Below, one piece after another: positions 23,601 to 31,000 of a stretch of DNA of 64,000 bases. Every line of letters begins with the position of its first letter. Position 1 is the stretch's first letter. The notes beneath the pieces are model-generated. The model worked only from the letters and a program-made list of their open reading frames with translations, was not told the DNA's origin and ran no database searches. A program made the translations under genes and the position numbers. The DNA is from Glandiceps talaboti (taxonomy: Eukaryota; Hemichordata; Enteropneusta; Spengelidae), in NCBI RefSeq assembly GCF_964340395.1, contig NC_135557.1:23864875-23928874 (forward strand), given 5' to 3'.

Positions 23601-26600
23601 AATTTATAGAACTAATCTTTCTGTAGGTTATAACTTTTATATTCGATGTACTAAGTGTTACTTTAAGCATAGGTTTAGTTATAGAGTCAAGTCAAATTCA
23701 ACACTCAGATTAGAAATGTTGACAATTTCAATTTTCACACAATCATTGTATTACAAATTAAAATCTAAAGTAATGAAAAACTAGTTTAAACTTTGAGCCA
23801 TTGAAGTTGATTCTGACAGCAGGATGAACTTAATTACTACTTAAAATACATACTTCTGAATTACACAACATGTACTTTGTTGACTTCAACAGTTGATATG
23901 ATGCCACCTGTGGAACTTGATCAGCCAGAGGGTATTAATACAACGGTCATTGCTGTGCTCACAACATTAATAGTGATATTCACCATTATACTGCTCATTC
24001 TAGTCTACTTAATCTGGAAAGGTAGAAGAAGAAGGAAACCAGGTAAATGATATGGAGTACTTTTGGTAAATGACTTAGTTTAAAAACAAAAAACATGAGT
24101 CTAGTACTATGCATATCATTTTTGCTAATCCAAGGTCATAATCATAGCAGTTAATAACTAACTTCGAAAATGTGTAATATATACTAAATGTTATTTGTTG
24201 TCTGACATAATGCAAGAAATTTCCTGTGAAAAAACCATGAATAATTCAAAGTCTTCCATATATGACAGGCCTTCCCTATCTCAAAGGCAAACTTTTGTAA
24301 AAAAAAAAAAAAATATGAAGTAATTATATCTTGAATTACCTACAAACCCTCAAAAACATCCCCAACAAATTTCAGACTAATTCTTTTTGTGTTTACTTTT
24401 GTGAAGTGAACTGTGAAGTATCATTTTGTTTGCCATTTATTCCTTTCATAAACTAAATGCCCCTTTGAATTAAACATTAACAACTCAAATTGAAACAATG
24501 ATTTTAATGAAACTTTTCTGCTAATTTCAGATATGGGACTTGAGTATTGGTAAGTGTTAATTTTACCATAGCAAAACATATTTCAATTACCATCAACAAT
24601 GTATAATTATCAGACAGAAATATCTGCGCATGATCTTTTCCTTTCCATGCTTTATTTGTGAAAGAAAACTGATATCTAATATGCTATGAATACCATCATG
24701 GTATTTTGACAGCATTTTGATGAGAATACTTTAAGAACTTGTGGCAACAGTGATTGAGTGGTTTCTAAAGTAACATGTCTTATGTAACATGCAGCCTGAC
24801 CATTTTCCAATAAAAGTGGAGCATTTTAAAACTTGTATATGTGATTGTGATAGCATGTATTGAATCAATCAGAATCGTTTCAAATTATTAACAGATAGCT
24901 GATACTACATATTATTTAATGGTATTTACATCATATTGCCAAGTTATCATTTGAATGATCCTCAGCTAGCATTATTTTATTTCAATTTTCGTAGCCATGC
25001 AAATACAAATGATTATGGTGACACAGGAAGACTAGATGGAGAACTACTAAATCTTCAAGATGGTCTAAATGTTACTGGAGCAGAAAGTAAGTGTATGCCT
25101 TGAGACAGTTTAAGACATGTACAATTACAACTACTATATGTATATGTATACACAAAAGTAATTCTACATATAAAGTTTTCTCTTTTATTTGATATGTCTT
25201 AATTCCCAGTATTAACATCATTGCTTTCTTAACAAAGATGCCTGTGTTTGGATAATTTGCACTCATTTCATTGTAATTTTTGACACAGATATGGTGCAAA
25301 ATGATGACTCTGGTGGGAATTATGATGAAACTGATGTACTTCCACAGAACACTGATGCAACATATGCAGAAGTAAACAAGGATAAAAAGACCAGGTCAAA
25401 GAATGTGCTTGTTGGTAGGTTTATTATTTGTACAAATGTTTCCAAACAATGCTAACTTCTTGTATTTGGATTAATTGTTATCATTTTAAGGGAATTGTTG
25501 ACATAAATGAATCCAATAAAATAACCCTCCATCTAACATGCAACCAATGTCAGCATACAATTTGGTACATTGTACTTATAGTAATGAAGATGGTACAGCC
25601 GAATCCAGAACACTAAACATTACCATTCTTGATTTTGTTTGATTGTGCTGCAGGAGGAGCATATGCTATTGTTGATAGAACAAAAAAGAAGTTCAAACGT
25701 TTGTCAAGAAGTGAGGGTCAAGATGACACTGTGACAGTCCCTGAAGAACAGTATGCTGTAGTCAATAAGAAGAAAACAGAACCAGCAAATCAAAGACTAG
25801 CAGACAATGATACCCAATATGCAGTGGTAGATAAGAAGAAGAAGGTCAATAAACCTTCAACTGATGGTGAAAAGTCTGGTGGTTTCAAAAATGAACAGTA
25901 TGCAGCAGTTGACATGAAGAAAAAGAACAAGAAGAAGAAAGGAGACAAGAAGTCAAATGCAAAGGGTGTGTTAACTTTTTGCATTGTTTGGGAAAAAGAA
26001 TAATGTTTGCGTTAATTCAAAAACAACTTAATAACACCCTATAGTTTAGGGTGCAATAATTGAGTACATGTAGGTTACAGAAACCAAGACCTGAAACCAA
26101 GACCTTAAAAGGCTAAAAATTGCTTATTCTGAATAGTATTAAACAGTGCTGATATTTGTTGGCAATTTTAAACAGCTACATTTGTACTGCTTTTCATTCA
26201 GACCTTTTATTAAATATTCTACAGATGGTGAAAATTCACAGTTATCTGGAACCACTGAAGTAGATGGACTACCACCCTTCTTGAAAGGTAAAGCATCAGG
26301 TAAATGACAGGTTGTGTGGTGAAAAGTGAGAATGGAGTAATTACATGTACAAGGGTGTGCTCTATTTATCAGAATTAAGTGCAAGATTTTCAATCTGCTT
26401 ACATGTATGTTGATTGAGAAGTAGTGACAGCTTTAGTGTTGATAATAAAACAATGATAAGCCATGACAGTTTACTATTCAGTGTTAATTTCATATTCTGG
26501 TTCAGCATTTATTTACCATTAGTACTGAAACAATACAGTTCAATGAGAAGCATTCAAACTGAGTATTGGTTTTACACTAGCTGCACTTGCATGTGCATAT

Positions 26601-27521
26601 ATCTTAAGTAAACTGAAGGCTGGATTACCAGTGGTATCATTTGCTATAGTATGCCATCCATCTGATGGTTTTCAATAATCATACTCACAATATTACAGTA
26701 TACAGATAGATAGAACTCTATGATTTAAGTATAAATTCATCAATTCCAAGCACTATAATTTTTGTATTTATATTTTAATTAGATGATGGGCTTTCCTATG
26801 CAAATGTGTCCAATGGCAAAGAAACAAAGCCAGAAGATACAGCCTATGAAGATGTTGATATCTCTAAAAAGAGGAAAGGGAAAAAGGAAAAGAAAGGGAA
26901 GACTAAACCAACTGCTCAGGAGGGGAGACTTTACGATGATGTACCTGATGCAAGTAATGTGGTTCCCCCAAAAGAGGAAATAGAAATGTCTCCACAGGTT
27001 AGTGACTAACTGCTTTAATTGCGTATTTTTTTATGTGTGATATTAACTATATCGACTTCATCTTTTATAGAAATAAAACTATTGCGACCCTTACTGCACA
27101 CACATGAAACCCTTAAGATAACAAACTTCCAGCTAACGCTATTCTTATGGTCTTCATATACAGAGACCCACAGTGAGTGCATTACTAACAGTGTTACTGT
27201 AACAGCTTTAGCTCTGTTACCCAATCCATGTAAATCAGCATTCTTAAGCTCAAAAATATATTACACACTTTGGTATGCAAGTTATGATGATATGAAGACT
27301 TGCAATGCTTTCATTACAACCATTTTTCCCCTATTTAGATAAAGAATGCTGAGGGATTAGTATATGCAGATCTTGATCTCATCAATGATACCAAGGCAAA
27401 GCCATTGCCAGGAGGAGGACGTCCAAAACCACCAAAGAAACCAGAACCAGCAGAGAATGTTGAATATGCTGATGTTGATTTCTCAAAGATGAAGGCTGGA
27501 CAAAGAACATCGTGTGCTTAG
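753..27521 (+). CDS. Nephrin-like IgSF transmembrane receptor with ITIM-rich tail (18 visible exons)
   Basis: Eighteen exons with matching GT-AG sites and compatible phases join into one frame of 4034 bases ending at TAG 27519-27521. Together with one base from an upstream exon this is a whole number of codons. Product: seven Ig domains (exons 1-7), FN3 (exon 8), a second membrane-proximal domain (exons 9-10), TM helix (exon 11) and a long basic tail (exons 12-18) with ten Y-x-x-(V/L) motifs. All extracellular introns are phase 1, the usual IgSF exon-shuffling pattern. Domain order and a YDDV site recall nephrin; the LVYADL, VEYADV and LSYANV sites recall ITIM receptors such as SIGLEC and CD22. 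Likely a plasma-membrane adhesion or immune receptor signalling through SH2 proteins. The signal peptide is not visible. Orthology is not established. Confidence 0.88.
1532..1547. repeat. Poly-C tract
   Basis: Sixteen uninterrupted C residues. Similar C or G runs occur at 2335-2350, near 39.77, 40.40, 41.27, 41.92, 46.28, 53.06 and 53.56 kb. Confidence 0.95.
1706..2042. mobile_element. Foldback (palindromic) element
   Basis: The inner arms at 1797-1866 and about 1897-1966 are reverse complements of each other with few mismatches, both carrying AATGAAGTGTTTACA at the outer end. The outer parts also pair: GACCTTGATCTTTGACC near 1733 is mirrored by GATCAAGGTCAAAGTC near 2001. Related sequence (gagactcca...tgacctt) recurs near 6.55-6.66 and 28.29-28.40 kb, so it belongs to an interspersed family. 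No ORF inside, so probably a non-autonomous MITE. Confidence 0.7.
3205..3563. mobile_element. TTAA-flanked MITE
   Basis: Terminal inverted repeats start with AAGGGGCACAGGCTGAG on the left and, on the opposite strand, AAGAGGCAAAGGCTGAG on the right. Each is bounded by TTAA (3205-3208 and 3560-3563). Matching TTAA target duplications are characteristic of piggyBac and Kolobok superfamilies. The interior is about 350 bases with no transposase, so this is a non-autonomous copy. Confidence 0.75.
4019..4062. repeat. (CA)n / (CATA)n microsatellite
   Basis: CA dinucleotides running into CATA tetranucleotides. Immediately downstream, at about 4070-4110, is a segment also found at the right end of the 18.8-20.7 kb palindrome (catgcctatagca then gtgctaaaaat). 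Confidence 0.9.
4168..4215 (+). pseudogene. Partial duplicate of the exon 2 acceptor and start
   Basis: A pyrimidine tract and AG (ends 4186) are followed by AAAAGACAGCCCCAAAA, nearly identical to the true exon 2 start 134 bases downstream (AAAAGACAGCTCCAAAA). Similarity fades after about 25 bases, with no Ig core residues beyond, so it is a decoy or relic rather than a working exon. In frame it would begin like exon 2 (EKTAPK). Confidence 0.75.
4320..4601 (+). CDS. Exon 2: Ig domain 2 (I/C2-type)
   Basis: Acceptor TTTCTTTCCAG ends at 4319; donor T|GTAAGT follows 4601; 282 bases, phase 1 to phase 1. Core: ATIHCLTEG (Cys), HNWSHNG (Trp), DAGTYRCEA (tyrosine corner and second Cys). The short Cys-Cys span marks an I- or C2-type domain. 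A strong donor with full GTAAGT is shared by exons 2-7. Confidence 0.92.
4602..5061 (+). other. Intron 2
   Basis: AT-rich, ends in TATTTGCAACAG. Nothing else recognisable. Confidence 0.85.
5062..5397 (+). CDS. Exon 3: Ig domain 3 with extra cysteines
   Basis: Acceptor ATTTGCAACAG ends at 5061; donor T|GTAAGT follows 5397; 336 bases open in phase 1. Core: AILTCEATDGNP, LKWFIDEG and KYRCEGEW. The usual D-x-G-x-Y corner is replaced by SSDNKRKYRC. Additional cysteines in PTCSYE, DCTSY, ICQYEW and QCYTD suggest one or more further disulfides. PTCS and IC-Y-W recur in exon 4, so exons 3 and 4 are likely intragenic duplicates. The exon lacks its own ATG and is recognised only from splice sites and the Ig pattern. 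Confidence 0.9.
5398..6939 (+). other. Intron 3 with tandem repeats
   Basis: Contains roughly four tandem units at 5625-6130, then sequence to about 6430 related to the right half of the 18.8-20.7 kb palindrome (gcagaataa..., ttgaccaaaa, caccaaataa). No coding exon is recognised; open frames across the tandem units are repeat-driven. Confidence 0.75.
5625..6130. repeat. About 107-bp tandem repeat, interspersed family
   Basis: The block TTGCTATGG, then GTCCTGTTGCTAGGCAT, then TTGCATACAT recurs at about 5.66, 5.76, 5.87, 5.98 and 6.08 kb, spacing roughly 98-112 bases. The same words occur at 19.75-20.05 kb in the large palindrome, so this is a fragment of the same transposon family. Confidence 0.8.
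6940..7239 (+). CDS. Exon 4: Ig domain 4
   Basis: Acceptor TTCTTTGATAG ends at 6939; donor T|GTAAGT follows 7239; 300 bases, phase 1-1. Core: MIVCESQDGNP, LHWRNES and NFQCSATN. Shares PTCSWE at its start and ICEYSW in the E-F region with exon 3, including two non-canonical cysteines at matching places. Confidence 0.92.
7240..8240 (+). other. Intron 4
   Basis: About 1 kb of AT-rich sequence. A short inverted pair near 8.03-8.11 kb (CCCCAACACAGA versus TCTGTGTTGGGG, about 30 bases apart) forms a hairpin. No coding sequence recognised. Confidence 0.8.
8241..8561 (+). CDS. Exon 5: Ig domain 5 (CD80-like C2 type)
   Basis: Acceptor GTACTTCCAG ends at 8240; donor T|GTAAGT follows 8561; 321 bases, phase 1-1. 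Core: LVLTCLTDSSNP, LEWIRNG and SAVYKCNASG. The C-x-x-x-S-S-N-P-x-x-x-L-x-W pattern is the C2-set type common in nephrin and kirrel proteins, and it recurs in exon 6. Confidence 0.92.
8595..8650. repeat. (CAA)n microsatellite
   Basis: About 18 CAA units, directly downstream of exon 5. On the minus strand it is (TTG)n and lies 3' of the LINE, so it could be that LINE's 3' tail. Confidence 0.95.
9895..10290. repeat. Tandem duplication inside the LINE (about 180 bp x 2)
   Basis: The segment beginning AATATTCCTTC near 9894 and ending with CCGCCTTTTCAGAGGAGC near 10077 is repeated from about 10086 to 10286 with a few substitutions and short insertions. Confidence 0.85.
10926..11530. repeat. Direct repeat inside the LINE
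   Basis: The block starting GAGTTTAGTGCAAAAACAGG at about 10928 recurs at about 11363, followed in both places by GATCCTGAGAAACCAATCAG and ending with GAGATGACATGAACA. A second pair (TTGACAGTGAAGGTTT) links 10.44 and 11.15 kb, so a segment of about 0.4-0.7 kb was duplicated. Confidence 0.8.
12481..12520. repeat. (TGTGT)n pentanucleotide microsatellite
   Basis: Eight pentanucleotide units (TGTGT/TGTTG), preceded by poly-T, about 100 bases upstream of the exon 6 acceptor. Confidence 0.95.
12623..12952 (+). CDS. Exon 6: Ig domain 6 (CD80-like C2 type)
   Basis: Acceptor TTTATTATAG ends at 12622; donor T|GTAAGT follows 12952; 330 bases, phase 1-1. Core: LTLTCKSCSSNP, LTWYSDG and GVTIHCEAHN, with Tyr of the corner replaced by Ile. 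An extra Cys lies in KSC. Strong resemblance to exon 5 across the N-terminal half suggests a duplicated pair. The frame is also open far upstream of the acceptor, but that part is intronic repeat. Confidence 0.92.
12953..13421 (+). other. Intron 6
   Basis: AT-rich with a short triplicated ATACATAATAT motif near 13.14 kb; no other feature. Confidence 0.85.
13422..13721 (+). CDS. Exon 7: Ig domain 7 (I-type)
   Basis: Acceptor TTTTATTCCAG ends at 13421; donor T|GTAAGT follows 13721; 300 bases, phase 1-1. Core: ELYCDLNSNP, VINWFDPSN and SDFGDYRCNGENAVG, a classic I-set ending. Several N-x-(S/T) sites (NVSE, NNTI, NTTK, NVTS) suggest heavy N-glycosylation. Confidence 0.92.
14390..15785. repeat. 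33-bp minisatellite inside the hAT element
   Basis: About 40 units built on GTCTGTCTGAGTCTG then TCATGAGTACTGTCACAA. Best ordered at 14.60-15.21 and 15.40-15.74 kb, with 30- and 24-base deletion variants. Because 33 is divisible by three, long open frames appear on both strands (plus MSTVTSLSESV, minus MTDSDRLVTVL); they are repeat artefacts unless expression is shown. Confidence 0.9.
16740..17325. repeat. Inverted duplication of a transposase segment within the hAT element
   Basis: Plus strand at about 16748-16805 reads ISDEQLINLVNCLYIG. The minus strand at about 17322-17250 reads ISDEQLIKLVNSFYIGLMC and continues into ESTDISALCEW, resembling the catalytic-core start of hAT transposases. 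One copy is therefore flipped, consistent with nesting or internal rearrangement. Confidence 0.8.
18785..20661. mobile_element. Large foldback element (about 1.9-kb palindrome)
   Basis: The left half is mirrored by the right half over nearly its whole length. The left end TTTTTAACACAACTGAAC (18785) mirrors GTTCAGTTGTGCTAAAAA (to 20661). ACCGATTGCCTTGG near 18816 mirrors CAAAGCAATCGGT near 20540. ACAATTGGCCCTAGCAA near 19321 mirrors TTGCTAAGGGCAATTGT near 20042. The centre is a near-perfect hairpin. A (CA)n array at 20578-20604 interrupts the right arm. No coding capacity is seen; probably a non-autonomous foldback DNA transposon. Half-copies or fragments lie near 4.07 and 5.6-6.4 kb. Confidence 0.82.
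19727..19881. repeat. Near-perfect hairpin at the palindrome centre
   Basis: Arms of about 72 bases (19727-19799 and 19810-19881) surround a loop of about 10 bases (ACCATGTTGC). Only a few mismatches are visible; the arms include GATCACACCCATAGCAACAG and its complement. Confidence 0.92.
20816..21127 (+). CDS. Exon 8: fibronectin type III domain
   Basis: Acceptor TTTCATTATCAG ends at 20815; donor C|GTGAGT follows 21127; 312 bases, phase 1-1. FN3 signature in order: IPEKATNLEL, LTVTWEGGYDGG (Trp of strand B), YSLVYKE (strand C), TYTITKLNPMVQYIICVRSEN (the L-x-P-x-x-x-Y-x-x-x-V core). One FN3 after Ig domains and before the membrane is the nephrin/kirrel-like order. Confidence 0.93.
21128..21422 (+). 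other. Intron 8
   Basis: AT-rich, ending in a strong pyrimidine tract (TTTCTTTTTTTTCGTTCTAG). Confidence 0.85.
21423..21536 (+). CDS. Exon 9: first part of membrane-proximal domain
   Basis: A strong acceptor is followed by a phase-1 frame starting PTPTNESG and continuing through beta-type sequence (LSLDIFNLNLEG) to DIIIY. The donor is taken as A|GTATGG after 21536, which keeps phase 1 into exon 10; the length of 114 is a multiple of three. If this donor is not used the frame reads on to TAA at 21587-21589, giving a membrane-less product. Less certain than the other exons because the donor is weaker. Skipping it leaves the frame intact. Confidence 0.65.
21537..22955 (+). other. Intron 9
   Basis: 1.4 kb with short (TTCTA)n and (ATTAT)n runs near 21.96 and 22.09 kb and a palindromic mini-element near 22.76-22.90 kb. 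No exon recognised. Confidence 0.75.
22763..22900. mobile_element. Palindromic mini-element (MITE-like)
   Basis: The left arm AGCAATAAACCACCG, then TTTGACCAGTTGA, is mirrored by TCAACTGGTCAAAA and CGGTGGTTTATTGCT on the right, with about 50 bases between the inner arms. It lies about 55 bases upstream of exon 10. Confidence 0.75.
22956..23177 (+). CDS. Exon 10: second part of membrane-proximal domain
   Basis: Acceptor CAATTTTCTAG ends at 22955; donor T|GTAAGT follows 23177; 222 bases, phase 1-1. Reads IAYDEVTGILVIQV, GACVKVEKLEDDEDW, YPCNSTVVVQLNTS and SYCSINFTECGEPFE. Alternating strands and four cysteines suggest a disulfide-stabilised beta-sandwich, possibly a divergent FN3 together with exon 9. 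The family is not recognised with confidence. Confidence 0.82.
23178..23892 (+). other. Intron 10
   Basis: AT-rich, no recognised element. Confidence 0.8.
23893..24042 (+). CDS. Exon 11: transmembrane helix
   Basis: Acceptor GACTTCAACAG ends at 23892; donor G|GTAAAT follows 24042; 150 bases, phase 1-1. A short acidic stalk (VELDQPEG) leads into a hydrophobic run of about 26 residues (INTTVIAVLTTLIVIFTIIL onward to VYLIW) and then the stop-transfer sequence KGRRRRK. Single-pass type I orientation: Ig domains outside, tail inside. Confidence 0.95.
24531..24549 (+). CDS. Exon 12: 19-bp microexon
   Basis: Acceptor TGCTAATTTCAG ends at 24530; donor TG|GTAAGT follows 24549. It encodes DMGLEY plus two bases, entering in phase 1 and leaving in phase 2. 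Exon 13 begins with the single base that completes a Cys codon, and the following frame is fully open. Skipping it would shift the frame, so it must be constitutive. Confidence 0.8.
24995..25086 (+). CDS. Exon 13: juxtamembrane cytoplasmic segment
   Basis: Acceptor TTTTCGTAG ends at 24994; donor A|GTAAGT follows 25086; 92 bases, phase 2 in and phase 1 out. Encodes HANTNDYGDTGRLDGELLN onward. It has one tyrosine (DYGDT) that is not ITIM-like. Confidence 0.85.
25289..25414 (+). CDS. Exon 14: tail with YAEV motif
   Basis: Acceptor TTTTTGACACAG ends at 25288; donor G|GTAGGT follows 25414; 126 bases, phase 1-1. Contains NYDETDV and DATYAEVNKDKK. The second is the first Y-x-x-V module; Ala at Y-2 keeps it just outside the strict ITIM consensus. 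Confidence 0.9.
25654..25965 (+). CDS. Exon 15: repeated YAxV-KKK modules
   Basis: Acceptor GATTGTGCTGCAG ends at 25653; the donor is G|GTGTGT after 25965 (weak but the only one that fits exon 16). 312 bases, phase 1-1. Contains GAYAIVDR, EQYAVVNKKK, TQYAVVDKKK and EQYAAVDMKKK, an internal repeat of a tyrosine module followed by lysines, ending in a Lys-rich run. The basic stretches could bind acidic lipids. Residue Y-2 is G, E, T and E, so these are ITIM-like rather than canonical. Confidence 0.9.
26225..26299 (+). CDS. Exon 16: linker with two possible donors
   Basis: Acceptor ATATTCTACAG ends at 26224. Two phase-1 donors exist: G|GTAAAG after 26287 and G|GTAAAT after 26299, 12 bases apart. 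Encodes DGENSQLSGTTEVDGLPPFL, then K with or without GKAS. No tyrosine. Donor choice would add or remove four residues without changing the frame. Confidence 0.82.
26783..26997 (+). CDS. Exon 17: canonical ITIM and YDxV Nck-type site
   Basis: Acceptor TATTTTAATTAG ends at 26782; donor CAG|GTTAGT follows 26997; 215 bases, phase 1 in, phase 0 out. Contains LSYANV (matches the ITIM consensus; Y-x-N is also a Grb2 SH2 type), TAYEDVDI and RLYDDVPD. YDDV fits the pYDxV preference of the Nck SH2 domain, the same type nephrin uses. A Lys-rich run lies between. Confidence 0.9.
27339..27521 (+). CDS. Exon 18: last coding exon, two canonical ITIMs
   Basis: Acceptor TTTCCCCTATTTAG ends at 27338; phase 0; 61 codons including TAG at 27519-27521. 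Contains GLVYADLDL and NVEYADVDF, both fitting (I/V/L/S)-x-Y-x-x-(I/V/L), separated by a proline-rich GGGRPKPPKKPEP holding a PxxPxK SH3-type motif. The product ends RTSCA. Confidence 0.93.
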   Translation: MKNAEGLVYADLDLINDTKAKPLPGGGRPKPPKKPEPAENVEYADVDFSKMKAGQRTSCA

Positions 27522-27640
27522 GAGCAATTGAGTTGGGCCAAAACAAAGGAATTATTTCTGCTCAGGACAGTTTGTCTAAAATGATGTGACTGCGTGGGTT
27601 TTTTTAGTCCAATAAACCTGTCACTCAATCTACTATTTAT
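27522..27640 (+). terminator. 3' UTR and polyadenylation signal
   Basis: Consensus AATAAA at 27611-27616, 90 bases after the stop codon, followed by T-rich sequence. Cleavage is expected about 15-25 bases further on. Confidence 0.75.
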
Positions 27641-27743
27641 GGCAGTTACTATTCTTATTATTTACTACTTAATTTAGAGCAATTGTGTACAAGTATATAT
27701 GTGGGGGCAGATGTCATTTGCTAGTTCAAGATTAGCTTTGTAG

Positions 27744-28050
27744 TTGTCATCACTGAAGTAGGAAGAGTTTTTTATGTTTCCCCACAGATCTGCAGACTGC
27801 ATGGGCTGGACAAAATTACATACAAAAAAAAAGACAGACGTGGGGGTATTTAAGTGCTGTGCAGAAACAATTCCTTTTTTCTTTTTCTTTTTTTGTCATC
27901 ACTGAAGTAGGAAGGTTTTTTTGTGTTTTCCCACAGATCTGCAGACTGCATGGGCTTAACAAAATCAAATACCAAAAAAAAAAAAAAAAAAAGACAGACG
28001 TGGGGGGTATTTAAGTGCTGCGCAGAAACAATTCTTTTTTTCTTTTTATT
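27744..28050. repeat. Tandem duplication (about 150 bp x 2)
   Basis: TTGTCATCACTGAAGTAGGA, then CACAGATCTGCAGACTGCAT and AAGACAGACGTGGGGG, occur in the same order at 27744-27892 and 27893-28050. The copies differ mainly in poly-A and poly-T length. Confidence 0.9.
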
Positions 28051-31000
28051 TGGGCCATACTTTCATTGACAAGTGTATTCATCCTAGAGAAATATGTTGG
28101 AATATGTAAAGTCGGTGTTATGTTAGGCTATACACACGTATTTCAGCATTTTAAATATTATGAAAAAAGGCCTTCATAAATGACAAAACCGTAACTAGTG
28201 TGTTGTATGGCAAAGTTATTGTACAGATTTGAATGGTGTCGCTATATACAAAACTCCACAATGTATTGACCAATTTGCTATTTGACATTGAATATGGAGG
28301 TCAAAGTCAAAGGTCAAGATATAAATAGAAAGCTTACCTTTGGAGTATTGACATCTAAGTGGAGTCTTTATGTATTCAACTTCTTGAGTTAGCATATAGA
28401 AAGAAATAATTCAGTCATTTACATTGAAAATGTTATCAAAGTCAACGGTCAATGTTTCATTAGTATGTTCATCATTGATATCGGGATGGTAGACACTTGA
28501 ATGGTGGCCATATGTATCAAACTTTTGGAAAAATGTGTTTTTATGACATATATGACTGCCATTTTGCTAGTAACAGGCGTGCAATTAAGTACCAGTTCAT
28601 ATATAAGTCATATAGTCAAACCTTTAAGTGATGATTATCATTATCATTATTATCACATGAAAGTGTTTGATTCCAAATTTGGCTATTTGACCTTGAAAAA
28701 ACTTTCAAGATCAAGGTTCAAGGTTAGGGGCTAACAACAATTGAAGACCAAGGCAGAGCCCATCCCCACCCACACACACACACACACACACACAAAAAAA
28801 AAAATGAACACACTAATTAATTCATTTAATTATGTGTGACTTACAGATGAAATGAAATTTTCTCAAATATTTACACATGGTCACAGTTCATTTTGAATGG
28901 AATCATACAAACATAAATGTCATATATGAGATATACATGTAGTTTATAGAGAATTGAAGAAAGTGTCTATATCTAAGTTATTTGCATGATTCTTCAACTT
29001 TGTTCAACATAAAGCAATATAAAGCTAATGCAATATGGGATGGATTGGATATTATAATTAAAGTATTTCATCCAAACAATTAAACTGTAAGTTGCACTAT
29101 CTATGTTCTACCATTTACAGAATGAAAGCTGCAGTGCAGCTCATTTATCAGTTACTCAAGTTATTTTATCATAGATAGGTTTCCAGCTGTCATAACAATT
29201 GCTGATTGAATCCACACTAACCCAACCAAAAGTTCAAAAGTTCTCAAGGAGTATTTGCAATGAGATAAACTAAAAGGTATGAAACAGTGGACCCTATATC
29301 ATGGATTAGCATATGCAATTTTTATTATCGCTATATTTATCAGTTACTTTCATCATCGCAAAACACGACCTCTTTTACGAAACCGTCCAAAACGTGTCGT
29401 CAAGAGGCTTGTTATTTCGCATTGTCACAGAAGAAATAACAGCTCTGGTTTGCGAGAGTGATGGTTACTTTCAATTCTTTTCAAATTCTTTTCTTTATAG
29501 TGACTTTCATACACTCTGTCTACAATTGTTTTATTATGTGTTATTGCCCATTTCTTAGCCAAATTTACCAGTCTGAGTACATTCATTTTTTGTGAGTACT
29601 TGAACTTCCTTTGTCATTTTATTTCAAACTACTTTTACTTTCTGAAATTCTCCCTATAAATGTCACTAATTGCAAATCTAAGGTACATTAAAACACGGGT
29701 TTGGAAATATTAAATTCATGTGCATTCAACTAGTTGAACATGAATACTTGTTAACGACCTATATCTTGGCATAATGATACCACTAATTAAAGTTTGAGAA
29801 ATGCAAATCCATCAAGACATTAACATCAGTACTTTTTGTAGTTTTGTTGTTTTGGTTTAAGTTGTAACCCATTAGTACAGTTGTTTAGGGTCAGTAATAC
29901 ATTTTGATCACTGGCATTTTGTGTCATCTTCTCATTAACTACTAGAAATTAAATGTACAAAGAGTTTCTATAACTTTATCATAATTTTACACATGGTATT
30001 GTATCATTGATTTCATTTTTACTTCTCCATATAAATTGAATAACTTGTATTTTATCAGGACTTTTGATCATTCTAATCTAAGGTCATCTATTATTTTTCA
30101 TACTTATCTTGCTTGCATATATGCAGCATAAAGTATATTTTCAGTCCCACCAGATATTGAACACAACTACTAAAACATCGAAATTTAAAACTACATGTAG
30201 TAGAAACATAGATTCAAGACACACATCAGTCACCTTTATCCAGGAATGCCAGTGTACCTTAGAAGACTTGGAGTACTTTTTAAGATCAAGGCAATATAAT
30301 TCTCTTTAAAAATTTTCATTGAAAATTGTCATTAAAAAAAAGGAGTCTTCAGGACAGAATAATTTACATGTAATAAGGACCTTGGGGCACCATCTTCCAC
30401 TGTTATATAACCTGGGTGACTTATTATGATTAGGGTCAAGCAATCACCCAGACAAATTTCATATTCTCTATTGATACAGACAGATAACATGCCTTTAGAG
30501 GAGAGGTGAAACTTTAGATTCATGGGGAACTATAGTTTTCAACTTAGCACAACCATGAGACAAAGAAGAATAACAAATATAGTGTGCCACACATAAACAG
30601 AAATGTGTGATATTTCACATATATACATTATTTTTAAGTGCAGGTACTTATCCTAATTAATTTCTTTGATATCCAGGTCACTATACAGTGTCAAAGTTAA
30701 ATGGTAAACATCCTACTATTCCTAGGCAATAAGTACCTCAATGCAAGGTGCTCTTGTCAATCAGAACGCTCATAATTAGATAAATGTGTTCAATCTTTCA
30801 TTGATTTCACTGTTCATGAATACAGGTAAATATGACATATGCTAACAAAACCCATAGCAATTGTAAATATAATTACTGACTACATGGGCTTTAAATATAA
30901 GAAAATAGATGGCATGAACAAATTTTCTACTTTATGTATCTACTAGAAGTTAACTTGCTCTCTATTCTTTTCTCTCTTTTTAGGGGGAAGTTATTATCAG

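Noticed and set aside
25790-25984. Minus-strand frame with FFFLFFFF run
   Set aside because: Shadow of the Lys-rich exon 15 on the plus strand.
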